A stretch of 40,281 nt of DNA. It comes from an uncultured bacterium. GTDB lineage: Bacteria; Planctomycetota; Brocadiia; Brocadiales; Scalinduaceae. Position 1 is the stretch's first letter; each line of letters opens with the position of its first letter. The position numbers were made by a program, and so were the translations under genes. Of the stretch, positions 15,583 to 23,782 are shown piece by piece. A model generated the notes under the pieces. The model had not been told where the DNA came from. It did not search any database and saw only the letters and a program-made list of their open reading frames with translations. The stretch covers positions 1 to 40,281 of the forward strand of contig CAJXKT010000007.1 of NCBI GenBank assembly GCA_913055705.1, read 5' to 3'.

Positions 15583-16116
15583 TTAATTTTGTTTTTTCTC
15601 ACTAATCTTCTTCTCGCCAATCTTTTTCTCAACTATTGACATATCTTTAACAGACTGTGGGACCCTGGGAATCGTTTTCTTTGTTACTTTTTCGATATTA
15701 TTTGCGACCAGGGAATTGCCAATTGCTTCCCCTGTCCGCTCGTTCCCCCAGAATGAAATTCCCGCTATAATTATCCCGCACGTTAAAACGGTTTTTGTGA
15801 ATGAGATAGCTCCCCCAATAAGCCTTCCACTGAATCCAAATTTCCTTTTTGTAAGAAATCCTCTGAAAAGGTTACCTATTGCATATGTTGCGATTAAGAT
15901 AACGCCGAAGACAATTGCGAAGCCCAATGCAACAGATATTTCAGGGTTGAATATGCCGCTTAATATACTGCCTGTCAGGTTACGGAGTAAGAAAGCGACA
16001 GCCGCAGATATTGCAACTGAAGAGAGTCTGTAAATTTGCCAGAGAGGGCCTGTTATTATCCCAAAGAAGGTCCCGGTTGCTATAACTCCTATTAGAGTGA
16101 AATCGAGCCAGTTCAT
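15583..16116 (-). CDS. cvpA: CvpA-family integral membrane protein
   Basis: 177 residues with about four hydrophobic helices. The opening WLDFTLIGVIATGTFFGI, then GPLWQIYRL and a later ISFTKTVLTCGIII, follow the CvpA family pattern (MNxxD at the start, G-rich helices). CvpA proteins were named for colicin V production and are now linked to envelope and bile/stress tolerance, but their biochemical role is unclear. A charged lysine/glutamate tail (EKKIGEKKISEKKQN) ends the protein. It lies 36 bases downstream of the asmA-like gene and 19 bases before recA, suggesting one operon. Confidence 0.82.
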   Translation of the reverse strand: MNWLDFTLIGVIATGTFFGIITGPLWQIYRLSSVAISAAVAFLLRNLTGSILSGIFNPEISVALGFAIVFGVILIATYAIGNLFRGFLTKRKFGFSGRLIGGAISFTKTVLTCGIIIAGISFWGNERTGEAIGNSLVANNIEKVTKKTIPRVPQSVKDMSIVEKKIGEKKISEKKQN

Positions 16117-16152
16117 AATTTTTATACTGTTGATATACGCTTAATATAAATT

Positions 16153-19146
16153 TTATTTAAAGAGACTTTTAAGGAGTCTCCTCCCAATATCTTCTAATTT
16201 CTCTTTTTCCGGCGGTGTTTCTTTTTCTGCTTTTGCCGCTACTGTTGTCTCTGTTTGCGTCGGTTCACCTGTACTCTCAGTTTGTTGTTTTGAGTCCTTG
16301 GAACCACCTAATATTCCTTGCAGGATATTACCAATTTCCTGGGGTTTTGGCCATTTAAATGCAAGTTTGGGTTTGCTTACTGTTCCCGTGACTACTATTG
16401 GTAATTTTGAGTCCTTGCTCATGCTGCCGAGTATCCTTTTGACATCTCCGCCTATAAGATCACCCATTACCTGGGCATCTGCAGAATATTCTAATCGTCC
16501 GTCGAATGAAGTCCATCCTGATAAGCCAATGTTAAAGTCTTTGCCGTTGATGCTTATATCATCGTTAAATATTTTGCTATCGTTAATTACAAACCTGGTA
16601 GAGATATTATCGAATTCGTATTCTCCTCCCTTACCGAAAGTCTTGAGGATCTTGGATGTTATCTTGCCTCCTTTTATGTGGCCATCTTTAATATCAATTT
16701 CTCCCTGACCGTTAAGACTTTTGCTTAAATCATCCTGCCAGTTCAGCCCATTACCCTTTGCGTTGAACATCATACTTAGTTTGCCTGATATCTTGCCATC
16801 CGGAGCTGCAAGGACCGGGACTATGTATGCAAGTATATCCATATTTTGATTAATAAGCATGTCTGATAATTTCATATCAAAGACTAAAGAAGGTTTTTCC
16901 TCCTTAAGGTTTGCGCTTGCCGATACGGTGCCCGGGCCTTCATTTATAATAAAAGCGAAATCCTTTGTTGTAAAGAACCCATCATCCAGTAGGAGTTTTG
17001 TTTTAAAATCTTTTATTTCATATGCATCATATTTGATCTTGTCCATGGATATACTTCCATGTATATTCATTTGCTCATATAAGTTCTCGTTTTCTTTTGC
17101 TGATAGCTTACCGTTTATGTCTAGATCAACGATACCATTTCCTGTCATGTTAACTTCTGATGGAAACATCTCGGCAAATTGAGCGGTTGTTTTATCCAGA
17201 TCCATGTTCAGGGAAAGTTCGTAATCAATATTCTTCTCCTTGCTTAGATTTGCTATTCCTCCTTTTGATTTCATTTCCAGGAAATCAGATGAGATATCCA
17301 TTTGCTTGATATATACAGAATCTTCCTTAATTTTATAATCCAGTGTATGTAAAAGTTTAAGGTCGAGATTAGATATCCTGTTATTCTTAAGAGGCCCTCC
17401 AGTTGCAGTAATACCGTGTAAAATCGTGGTTCCGCTTAGTTTTAATTCTTTTTCGATAGAGCCGCTTGTAATAATATCAGCAGCAATCTTGCCATTAACG
17501 TTCAGGCCCTGAGGTAAAGCTACAATACTTTGGAGATTCTGTGTGAGCTTTTCAACATCACTTGACAAAAGCATGTTTAAGTCGATTTCTCTGTTTTTAT
17601 TTAAAGTACCCGAAGACTTTATTTCTGCAAAGCTTGTTTTCACGCTGAGGTTATTTATCTCGAGATTACTATTTTGTAAATTGTATTTCATATCGTGTAT
17701 AACTTGAATCTCCGGTTCCTTTATAGGGCCAACTGTCCCCATCTTTGCAAATAAGTTTTTTAAATCTGTCGTGCCTTTTACTTCCAGCCTGCTTTGCCGG
17801 CCTTTAAGTTTTATACTTGATTGTACGTTTCCAGCAACTTCAATATTCTCAGGCAGCAGTCCGCCAACTTCGCTCATTAGTTTTGTTATATCCAGGTTCA
17901 GGAAGATTTTAAGATCTAAATCTCTTGCGTTCTTAATATCTGTGGCCAGGCCTGCAAGGAATAGTTCTGCAAAGTTTGTTTTAATACTGATTTTGTGGAC
18001 TGTAATTTTGTCGTTGGATATATCGATATCTGCATTCTGGATTAGTTTAACGCTTGGTTGTCGTATAGGATTATCCCCGGGCAGTCCACCGGTAATGTTC
18101 AGATTTGTTATTTCTGTATTTCCGTCTATGCCTATCACTTTTTCAAGCTGCCCCTCAGCCTTAATTTCCGAGGAGATAGCTCCTTCTATCTGCATACCTT
18201 CAGGCACGCCCAGTATTCCTCCAAGTTTATTGGTAAGTTTTTCCAGGTCTACGTCCATGGAGAAATCAAGGCCTATACCACCTTCGCCCATAAACTTTGC
18301 CATATCAAAATCTGCTGCTATCTGCGCAAAACCGGTTTTCATGTTAAGTGTACCCCTGGCACTTTCCGGGTTGATTTCTCCGTCTTTTACCAGTGATACA
18401 TTTAAGGAGATATCTGCGTGTTCAATTTCACCTTTTGTTTCAATGTCAAAGGAGCTGTTAAACTCAATTGGTCTGTTCAGAGAGTCGACGTTTAAGGTGG
18501 TATTCAGATCTCTTATAATTGTTTCTTCCTGCAACTGGTGGTCAATGAACGTAAATTTTCCGTTACTGATTTTTGCTTTGATTCTGGTATCAAATAAAAA
18601 TGCCGGAATAACCAGGGGGGTATGTTTCGGCCTCTCAACCGGTTTTCTGGATATCTCAGGGACTGGCTTTTCAACTGTTTCAGGTGCAGGTGCAGGTGTT
18701 GGTGCTGCAGGTTTGCTTATATCTTCGTCACCGGGTACACCTTCCTTGCGTTTCTGTAAAACAATCTCGGGGCTGTCAATTATCAAATCGTTTATTCTGA
18801 TTTGTCTGCTTATGAGCGGAAAGAAATCAATATCACAGAGTATCCTGTTTACCTTAACAAACGTATCTCCCGGAAGATCTGAACTCTCTTTAATATGAAT
18901 ATTTTTTATGTCAAGGCCACTTGACCAACTCATGTTTATATCATCGATCTGTACTTCACGGCTTAGGCTTGACTCCAGATTATTTATGATCTTGTTCTTT
19001 ACCATGTTAGAGGAAACGATGGTAGGGATTAATGACACTAAGATGGCGAGTATGCAGATTACACCACCGATGGATATACCAACTATCATCGGCCATTTTC
19101 TCTTGCGTGTTTCTACTATTCCGGTCTCTTTACTTTCCTCTTGCAT
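16153..19146 (-). CDS. AsmA-family envelope protein with about four internal repeats
   Basis: 997 residues. One N-terminal membrane segment (about 19-43) anchors a large periplasm-side body. A proline-rich linker lies at about 145-175. Repeats of 110-120 residues begin at about 298 (VDLEKLTN), 418 (LDITKLMS), 529 (SDVEKLTQ) and 648 (MDLDKTTA, partial). Each runs into a G-P-x-G turn, then TSFAE or TNFAE and a DLxL strand. The end (about 805-935) has the LNGQGEIDIKDGHIKGGKI motif typical of AsmA C-terminal domains, then a low-complexity charged tail. AsmA-like proteins (TamB, YhdP, YdbH) are long beta-groove proteins believed to carry phospholipid between membranes. First gene of the cvpA-recA group. 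Confidence 0.85.
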   Translation of the reverse strand: MQEESKETGIVETRKRKWPMIVGISIGGVICILAILVSLIPTIVSSNMVKNKIINNLESSLSREVQIDDINMSWSSGLDIKNIHIKESSDLPGDTFVKVNRILCDIDFFPLISRQIRINDLIIDSPEIVLQKRKEGVPGDEDISKPAAPTPAPAPETVEKPVPEISRKPVERPKHTPLVIPAFLFDTRIKAKISNGKFTFIDHQLQEETIIRDLNTTLNVDSLNRPIEFNSSFDIETKGEIEHADISLNVSLVKDGEINPESARGTLNMKTGFAQIAADFDMAKFMGEGGIGLDFSMDVDLEKLTNKLGGILGVPEGMQIEGAISSEIKAEGQLEKVIGIDGNTEITNLNITGGLPGDNPIRQPSVKLIQNADIDISNDKITVHKISIKTNFAELFLAGLATDIKNARDLDLKIFLNLDITKLMSEVGGLLPENIEVAGNVQSSIKLKGRQSRLEVKGTTDLKNLFAKMGTVGPIKEPEIQVIHDMKYNLQNSNLEINNLSVKTSFAEIKSSGTLNKNREIDLNMLLSSDVEKLTQNLQSIVALPQGLNVNGKIAADIITSGSIEKELKLSGTTILHGITATGGPLKNNRISNLDLKLLHTLDYKIKEDSVYIKQMDISSDFLEMKSKGGIANLSKEKNIDYELSLNMDLDKTTAQFAEMFPSEVNMTGNGIVDLDINGKLSAKENENLYEQMNIHGSISMDKIKYDAYEIKDFKTKLLLDDGFFTTKDFAFIINEGPGTVSASANLKEEKPSLVFDMKLSDMLINQNMDILAYIVPVLAAPDGKISGKLSMMFNAKGNGLNWQDDLSKSLNGQGEIDIKDGHIKGGKITSKILKTFGKGGEYEFDNISTRFVINDSKIFNDDISINGKDFNIGLSGWTSFDGRLEYSADAQVMGDLIGGDVKRILGSMSKDSKLPIVVTGTVSKPKLAFKWPKPQEIGNILQGILGGSKDSKQQTESTGEPTQTETTVAAKAEKETPPEKEKLEDIGRRLLKSLFK

Positions 19147-19586
19147 ATTCCCTTTGATTTGAGGGTATCTGGAAAATCATGCCATAAGGTCAATAAGACC
19201 TAATACTTTTGTGGTGATAAATAACAGCTGGTACATAATTTAAAGGAGTGTAACATGCGTATTTTTATACAGTTTGTAGTTTATTTTAGTACATAAATAA
19301 TGTCAAGGTAATTCCGATTCCTGATCATACCCCAAAATTAGTTTGATTTGCATAATTTATATTATGCCCTAAAGGATGTTTTTGGCAGGGCTTGTGAGAA
19401 GGTTTCCAGCAAAAACCTGCTCCAAATTACTGCTTACGTCAAAATAAAAACACCCAATTCATTTTCAAGCCCTTTTACACTCTACTTTAATGCATTACCA
19501 TACTATTTTATTTGCTTTTCCTGGTTTTATGGGGTTAAATTTATTTGAGAGTAAATTAGAGTATGTGTTAAGGAGTGTAAACAAAA
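19147..19586. other. 440-base gap with a possible 13-codon ORF and a repeated ribosome-site sequence
   Basis: This is the divergent region between the asmA-like gene and the DUF364 gene. AAAGGAGTGTAACATG at 19242-19257 starts a tiny frame of 13 codons ending at 19296 (MRIFIQFVVYFST). The same AAGGAGTGTAA word recurs just before the DUF364 start. An AGGTC-AATAA-GACCT palindrome lies at 19187-19201. I see no other coding or RNA signal. Confidence 0.4.
19255..19296 (+). CDS. Possible 13-residue leader peptide or truncated start
   Basis: ATG 19255 follows a near-perfect AAAGGAGTG ribosome site at ideal spacing. Thirteen codons (M-R-I-F-I-Q-F-V-V-Y-F-S-T) end at TAA 19294-19296. It could be a regulatory leader for the DUF364 gene 290 bases further on, the start of a gene lost by deletion, or chance. 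Nothing else supports translation. Confidence 0.25.
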   Translation: MRIFIQFVVYFST

Positions 19587-20450
19587 ATGCCGGATATAAA
19601 TGTAAGTAAATCTATTGCGAGGGAGTTGATAGCCTTAATTAAGGATTCAGGCATAATAAATCAACTCGATATTACACCGAAAGATATCCGTATAGGAGTG
19701 TTTTATACCGGGGTCGTATTGAGCAGTGGTCATGCGGGTATGTCATATACTCCTGTTCAGGAAATACCGGAGGCGGTGTGTTGCCCGCGATCACACGCCA
19801 AGATGCCTGCCGCAGGAGAACTGCTCAAGATGCAAATTACAGGGCTCATGGATTATGCTCTCGATGATAATGCTCTTAAGGCAGCCGTTGGCATGGCAAC
19901 ATTAAATGCGCTCTCTTCTATTATGCTGGCAGATGACACTTGCAGGTATAAACCCTCGGCTTATGGCAATGCCCTTGATCTGGTAGAGATTACCGGCGAA
20001 GATACCGTTGCAATGGTAGGGGCCTTTCCGCCATTTATAAAAAGAATTCAGGAGATTACGAAAAACCTTTTTGTGATTGATAAAAACCCGAAGGTTGTCG
20101 GCGAGGGTGATACGATCAAGATAGAATCAGCAGACCGTTTGAAGGAAATAATACCTCAGGCAGATATATTAGTTATAACGGGTGTTACACTCGTAAATCA
20201 CACACTCGGTCCCATACTGGAGCTTGCCAAAAAAGCAAACGAGATCGTTGTTGTAGGCCCCACTGCCAGTGTTTACCCTGAACCCCTCTTTAAAAGAGGA
20301 GTAACCGTTCTGGGCGGCGTAAGGATTACGGATGCGGCCAGGATGATACATCTCATCGGTGAGGCAGGTTCCGGATATGACTTTTTCGAAAATTGCGCTG
20401 AGAAGGTAATAATGCGTAACGAGGTAATTCCCGCCATGCAAAAGGATTGA
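19587..20450 (+). CDS. DUF4213/DUF364 protein (putative heavy-metal chelation family)
   Basis: 287 residues. The N-terminal part (about 10-95), with IRIGVFYTGVVLSS, fits DUF4213. The larger C-terminal part fits the DUF364 Rossmann-like domain, with VAMVGAFPPF, DKNPKVVGEG and the ADILVITGVTLVNHTL signature. Members have been crystallised and look like a fused enolase-N-like and Rossmann-like fold; a role in metal or metal-chelator handling has been suggested, and none is proven. Adjacent cysteines occur at EAVCCPRSHAKMPAAGE, which could be a metal or substrate site. The start has AAGGAGTGTAAACAAAA just before it. It is a single gene with a repeat-filled downstream region. Confidence 0.78.
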   Translation: MPDINVSKSIARELIALIKDSGIINQLDITPKDIRIGVFYTGVVLSSGHAGMSYTPVQEIPEAVCCPRSHAKMPAAGELLKMQITGLMDYALDDNALKAAVGMATLNALSSIMLADDTCRYKPSAYGNALDLVEITGEDTVAMVGAFPPFIKRIQEITKNLFVIDKNPKVVGEGDTIKIESADRLKEIIPQADILVITGVTLVNHTLGPILELAKKANEIVVVGPTASVYPEPLFKRGVTVLGGVRITDAARMIHLIGEAGSGYDFFENCAEKVIMRNEVIPAMQKD

Positions 20451-20473
20451 ATATTTAATATCTGTGTTTGATC

Positions 20474-20494
20474 CCCGCCTAACAGTCTGGCGGG
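20474..20494. repeat. 21-base GC palindrome, copy 2
   Basis: CCCGCCTAACAG then GGCGGG, matching the copy at 10898-10918. It sits just after the DUF364 stop and could act as a hairpin in the transcript tail. It is followed by a TTTATCCGTGGTTAATTTC word of another intergenic repeat type. Confidence 0.7.
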
Positions 20495-20523
20495 CAGGCG
20501 TGCTTTATCCGTGGTTAATTTCT

Positions 20524-21177
20524 TCATTCCAGGAGATTCATAACATCCAATGGTTTTTCAATCAGCACCTTTGCCCCGCTTCCCCTTAACTCTTCAGCTG
20601 ACCGAAAACCCCACAGCGCTCCAACAGGGAACATCCCCGCTGCAATAGAGGTCTTCAAGTCAATTTCTGTGTCGCCGAGATAAAGAAACTCCGATGGCGG
20701 AATGTTCAGTTGCTTAGCTATTTCCAACGCACCTGCCGGATCCGGCTTTCTGGGTACGTCATCACGCTGGCCGAAGACTACATCGAACCTCCAATCAGGC
20801 AGGAAACCTTCCATGCACTTTATTGTATATTCGTGCGGCTTGTTAGAGAGTACGGCCATCTTCAGTCTGCGGGCAGTAAGTGTATCCAGCAGCTCAGGAA
20901 TTCCGTCGTAGGGTGCTGTCTTCACATTCCAATTCCGGCCATAATCTTCCAGGAACGCATCAAGGCATGGGCGGATAATAGTATCGATTCGTTTATCTTC
21001 AGGCAATACGCGGATAATAAGATTACGTGCACCATCACCCACAAACCGGCGGTATGTATCCATATTGTGAGCAGGAAATCCGTTTTGCTCCAGAATGCGG
21101 TTTACGGCATCACCTATATCCTCAATTGTATCAAGCAGCGTACCATCAAGGTCGAAGAGTATAGCTTTGTATGTCAT
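20524..21177 (-). CDS. gph: HAD-superfamily hydrolase, phosphoglycolate-phosphatase-like
   Basis: 217 residues. HAD motif I is FDLDGTLLDT (catalytic D9, D11), motif II is MAVLSNKP, motif III is the lysine in PRKPDPAGAL, and motif IV is YLGDTEIDLKTS. An alpha-helical cap lies between motifs I and II. This is the Gph/PPase layout, which removes phosphate from 2-phosphoglycolate formed when DNA 3'-ends are repaired or by oxygenation reactions. Close HAD relatives such as pyrophosphatase PpaX or other sugar phosphatases cannot be excluded from sequence alone. It is divergent from the glycosyltransferase at 21306 and convergent with the DUF364 gene. Confidence 0.8.
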   Translation of the reverse strand: MTYKAILFDLDGTLLDTIEDIGDAVNRILEQNGFPAHNMDTYRRFVGDGARNLIIRVLPEDKRIDTIIRPCLDAFLEDYGRNWNVKTAPYDGIPELLDTLTARRLKMAVLSNKPHEYTIKCMEGFLPDWRFDVVFGQRDDVPRKPDPAGALEIAKQLNIPPSEFLYLGDTEIDLKTSIAAGMFPVGALWGFRSAEELRGSGAKVLIEKPLDVMNLLE

Positions 21178-21305
21178 TGTGTTCCTTTCCCTCTTTAAAT
21201 GTTGTTTCGATCATAGTACGGTAATTTTACATACTTCCGGCACAATATTATAGTATAATCACTGGCCTGAACAGGTATCCTCGCAGTCAGAAATTAAATC
21301 GAAAA

Positions 21306-22433
21306 ATGACACAAACACTTAAAGTGCTTGCACTGGAGCCATACAATGGCGGCAGCCACAAGGCATTCCTCGAAGGCTGGATGCAGTCAAGCTGCCACGA
21401 ATGGACACTCTTGAGTCTGCCTCCCTGGAAATGGAAATGGCGCATGCGTCATTCAGCCATAACCCTGGCAAATCAGACAGCCGAGAAAATAAAAGCAGGA
21501 GAAAAGTGGGATATCATTTTTTGTTCTGACATGCTTAATCTTGCTGAGTATCTGGGACTTGTCCCTCAGTCTATACAGAAACTTCCATCAATAGTTTACT
21601 TTCACGAAAACCAGCTTACATACCCTGTGGCGCATCCGCAGGAGTTTGATTTTCATTTTGTGCTGACAAATCTCATAACCGCTTTGGCCGCTACAGAGGT
21701 GTGGTTCAACTCTTCATACCATCAGGATATTTTCCTGGACGAACTCCGGGATTTCCTGAAACGTATGCCCGATTATCAGCCGTTTGAAGCCGTTGATGAT
21801 ATTCGAAACAAATCTGTTGTCCGGCATCCGGGAATTCATCAATTTCAGAAGAGGGGGAAGAGAGCCCCCGGGCCTATGCGCATTATATGGGCGGCAAGGT
21901 GGGAACATGATAAGAACCCGGAGCTCTTTTTTGAGTCTCTGCGGATCTTGAAAGAGAAGAAGATCGAATTCAGGATCAGTGTTATGGGAGAACAATTCAG
22001 GCAGAGCCCTGAAATCTTCAACACTGCCAGGAAGGAGTTTGCAGACTATATAGATCTGTGGGGATACCAGGAGGATCGCAGCGACTACGAAACTGCTTTA
22101 TTAGGAGCAGATGTTTTTGTGTCTACTGCGGATCATGAGTTTTTTGGATTTAGTGTGCTTGAGGGCGCAGCGGCAGGGGCATTCCCACTTGTTCCCGAAA
22201 AGCTCGCTTACCCTGAGACGCTGGAACTGGAAGCCGGCAACGAAGACTTTTTCTTTAAAGGAGGAGCGGAGGAGTTGGCAGAGAAGTTGGCCGGACTGTC
22301 CGAGAAGGTGCGGGGCAATAACCTATGGGATGGCGACCCTGACCGAGCAATTCGTGTCGTTGAAAAATTCTTCTGGAATACAAAAGCCCCGTTACTGGAC
22401 GAGGAATTGAAAAGACTATTTAGCCACGGATAA
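21306..22433 (+). CDS. tRNA-queuosine alpha-mannosyltransferase-like (DUF3524/GTDC1) GT-B glycosyltransferase
   Basis: 375 residues. The N-terminal half carries the DUF3524 signature: ALEPYNGGSHKAFLEGW near residue 9, LSLPPWKWKWRMRH near 37, and HENQLTYP at 100-107. The C-terminal half is a GT-B nucleotide-sugar domain with HPGI, AARWEHDKNPE and the E-x7-E motif within HEFFGFSVLE (E278, E286). The vertebrate member GTDC1 is QTMAN, which adds mannose to queuosine in tRNA-Asp. Bacterial members keep the name by homology, and some may modify other acceptors. No queuosine genes are in view. A TATAAT at 21254-21259 could be its -10 box, without a good -35. Confidence 0.82.
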   Translation: MTQTLKVLALEPYNGGSHKAFLEGWMQSSCHEWTLLSLPPWKWKWRMRHSAITLANQTAEKIKAGEKWDIIFCSDMLNLAEYLGLVPQSIQKLPSIVYFHENQLTYPVAHPQEFDFHFVLTNLITALAATEVWFNSSYHQDIFLDELRDFLKRMPDYQPFEAVDDIRNKSVVRHPGIHQFQKRGKRAPGPMRIIWAARWEHDKNPELFFESLRILKEKKIEFRISVMGEQFRQSPEIFNTARKEFADYIDLWGYQEDRSDYETALLGADVFVSTADHEFFGFSVLEGAAAGAFPLVPEKLAYPETLELEAGNEDFFFKGGAEELAEKLAGLSEKVRGNNLWDGDPDRAIRVVEKFFWNTKAPLLDEELKRLFSHG

Positions 22434-22488
22434 AGCACTGTTGTTAAAGACAAAGAAAAAGAAAAAGAAGAAAGGCGAAAGACGAGTT

Positions 22489-22583
22489 TCACACAGAGAC
22501 ACAGAGTACACTAAGAAAACGAAATTTAAAAAAGTAAAACAAAAGATAACTGCTTTTATCCTTTGTGGCTTCGTGTGAGGAAT
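22489..22583 (-). repeat. About 100-base dispersed element, copy 2
   Basis: Its reverse complement reads TCACACGAAGCCACAAAGG, then TATCTTTTGTTTTA, TTTCGTTTTCTTAGTG and ends in TCTCTGTGTGA. It follows 6415-6515 almost base for base apart from small indels. The terminal TCACAC/GTGTGA inverted repeat is kept. Confidence 0.75.
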
Positions 22584-22624
22584 TGAGGATTGGAAATTTG
22601 TAGTTTTTAACCTTTGCGCTCTTT

Positions 22625-22654
22625 CTTGTCCTCGGCGCTTTCCAGTCCGGGGAG
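22625..22654 (+). repeat. GC-rich 30-base element, copy B
   Basis: It starts CTTGTCCTCGGCG and ends AGTCCGGGGAG. Bases 22625-22654 are identical to the reverse complement of 26852-26881. GGCGCT and AGCGCC within and just after it could pair as a short hairpin. Confidence 0.8.
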
Positions 22655-22691
22655 CGCCTTGGCGTGAGAATTCTTTTTCCTTTATCGGTGT

Positions 22692-23585
22692 TTAATCCGT
22701 GCCTTTTACTCGCCCTCGGCGCTGTTTGTCCGGGGGTGCATCTTGCTGTTTTACCGGAGTGTATGCCCAGGTTGGGACTCCAAATATGCCTTTTGAATTT
22801 ATTATTTTTTCAAACACCCCATCACCATCAGTATCAATTATTATATAATCTACCGGCTTTTTTGTATCACTGTCAATTCCATACGAATATATTTTGTTCT
22901 TAACTGATAAGACCTGAATTCGTCCTCCATCTTTTGTTATATACATTCTCAGCCTTGTTTCTCTATCAGGCTTTTGCCTGTTAACATTTATCTTTCTATT
23001 AAGAACCCTCTTCATATTACTTATGTCGGGGGCTTTGCATATGTCTAATTCCTTTGTCAGTTTATCAATCCATTTCTTTACACCGGGGTGGTCGGGTTTT
23101 TGCTCAGAGCTTTTTAGAATATATTTTAACGCATTGGGTGAGTCGTTATTCTTGTAATATATAATTCCTAAATAGTATTGAGTGGAAGGTTCGTTTGGCT
23201 CTATTTCCAGGGCACGAACATATGTGGGAATAGCCTCTTTAAATCTTCCTGTATTCTTATAGGCCAGTCCTAAACTGCTATAAAAGGTAAAGCTTTTATT
23301 ATCCTCATCGTCTTTATAAGGTTTGAGCAGGGATATAACTAAATCCGGATTCTCATCCGGATTTAACTCTACTGAAAGAAGCGCCAGTGCCTCATAATCA
23401 AAATAACTGATTGCTGCTTCTTCCGGTTTGACGTCGTCTGCCCGGGAATCTGTCTGGATTTGGCCGGAATCCGTCACGGCCTGTTCGTCCTCTGTCTGGG
23501 AACGTATCTTCAAATTCTCTTTGGCCTGGGCAGATGGGTGAGCAAATAAAAGTATTAATAATGTTAAAAGAAGAAATTTTCTCAT
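22692..23585 (-). CDS. Exported TPR-repeat protein of unknown function
   Basis: 297 residues from ATG 23585. An in-frame upstream ATG at 23630 would add 15 polar residues in front of the signal peptide, so the downstream ATG is chosen. A signal peptide (MRKFLLLTLLILLFAHPSAQA) is clear. Then come about three TPR units in the middle (SFTFYSSLGLAYKNTGRFKE, EPSTQYYLGIIYYKNN and flanks), and a C-terminal part with a calcium-loop-like DTDGDGVFEK. The likely place is the periplasm, with a binding role. The last residues are encoded by a dispersed repeat, so the natural C-terminus may have been replaced. The gene overlaps the tail of a broken kinase frame just upstream. Confidence 0.75.
   Translation of the reverse strand: MRKFLLLTLLILLFAHPSAQAKENLKIRSQTEDEQAVTDSGQIQTDSRADDVKPEEAAISYFDYEALALLSVELNPDENPDLVISLLKPYKDDEDNKSFTFYSSLGLAYKNTGRFKEAIPTYVRALEIEPNEPSTQYYLGIIYYKNNDSPNALKYILKSSEQKPDHPGVKKWIDKLTKELDICKAPDISNMKRVLNRKINVNRQKPDRETRLRMYITKDGGRIQVLSVKNKIYSYGIDSDTKKPVDYIIIDTDGDGVFEKIINSKGIFGVPTWAYTPVKQQDAPPDKQRRGRVKGTD
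22709..22739 (+). repeat. GC-rich element, copy C, inside the 3' end of the TPR gene
   Basis: A diverged copy (CGCCCTCGGCGCTGTTTGTC, then CGGGGGTGC). Read on the minus strand it encodes most of the last 15 residues of the TPR protein (A-P-P-D-K-Q-R-R-G-R-V-K-G). Confidence 0.65.
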
Positions 23586-23782
23586 TATTTTGCCGGTGTT
23601 GCGTGATATGTTACTATAATAATTAAACAAAACCGGATTGTCTTTCTTCTCAGATCGCCGTTATTGAAGATTCTGGCCTTTACCGATTCATGCATCAGGC
23701 TCTCTTTGAGTTTGGTTGCAATGGTGGATTTCCCCCTTGCCGGGAGGCCCACCATAGCAATATACAATCGCTGGTTTTCCAT
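23585..23782 (-). pseudogene. Remnant of a 6-phosphofructo-2-kinase-domain gene
   Basis: ATG 23782 opens 65 codons. The first 47 (to about 23642) match the start of 6-phosphofructo-2-kinase domains: a P-loop in MVGLPARGKSTIATKL, then ARIFNNGDLRRK. After RRK the sequence no longer resembles the family, and a stop follows at 23585-23587. The rest of the kinase (several hundred residues) is absent and the TPR gene begins there, so this is a 5' fragment left by a deletion or rearrangement. Confidence 0.7.

Larger units (their letters stand above)
22434..22691. repeat. 258-base repeat-filled gap
   Basis: No gene is visible. It contains a purine-rich run (22445-22475), the second copy of the 100-base element (22489-22583) and the best copy of the GC-rich CTTGTCC element (22625-22654). 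Confidence 0.6.

Noticed and set aside
17771-18898. Open frame of 375 codons antisense to the asmA-like gene
   Set aside because: It is a mirror of the asmA coding frame, rich in Ser, Ile and Leu with no domain, and lies wholly within a well-supported gene.
22434-22691. Repeat-rich gap as a possible CRISPR array
   Set aside because: The repeats are single copies of different families, not regularly spaced identical units, and no cas gene is present.
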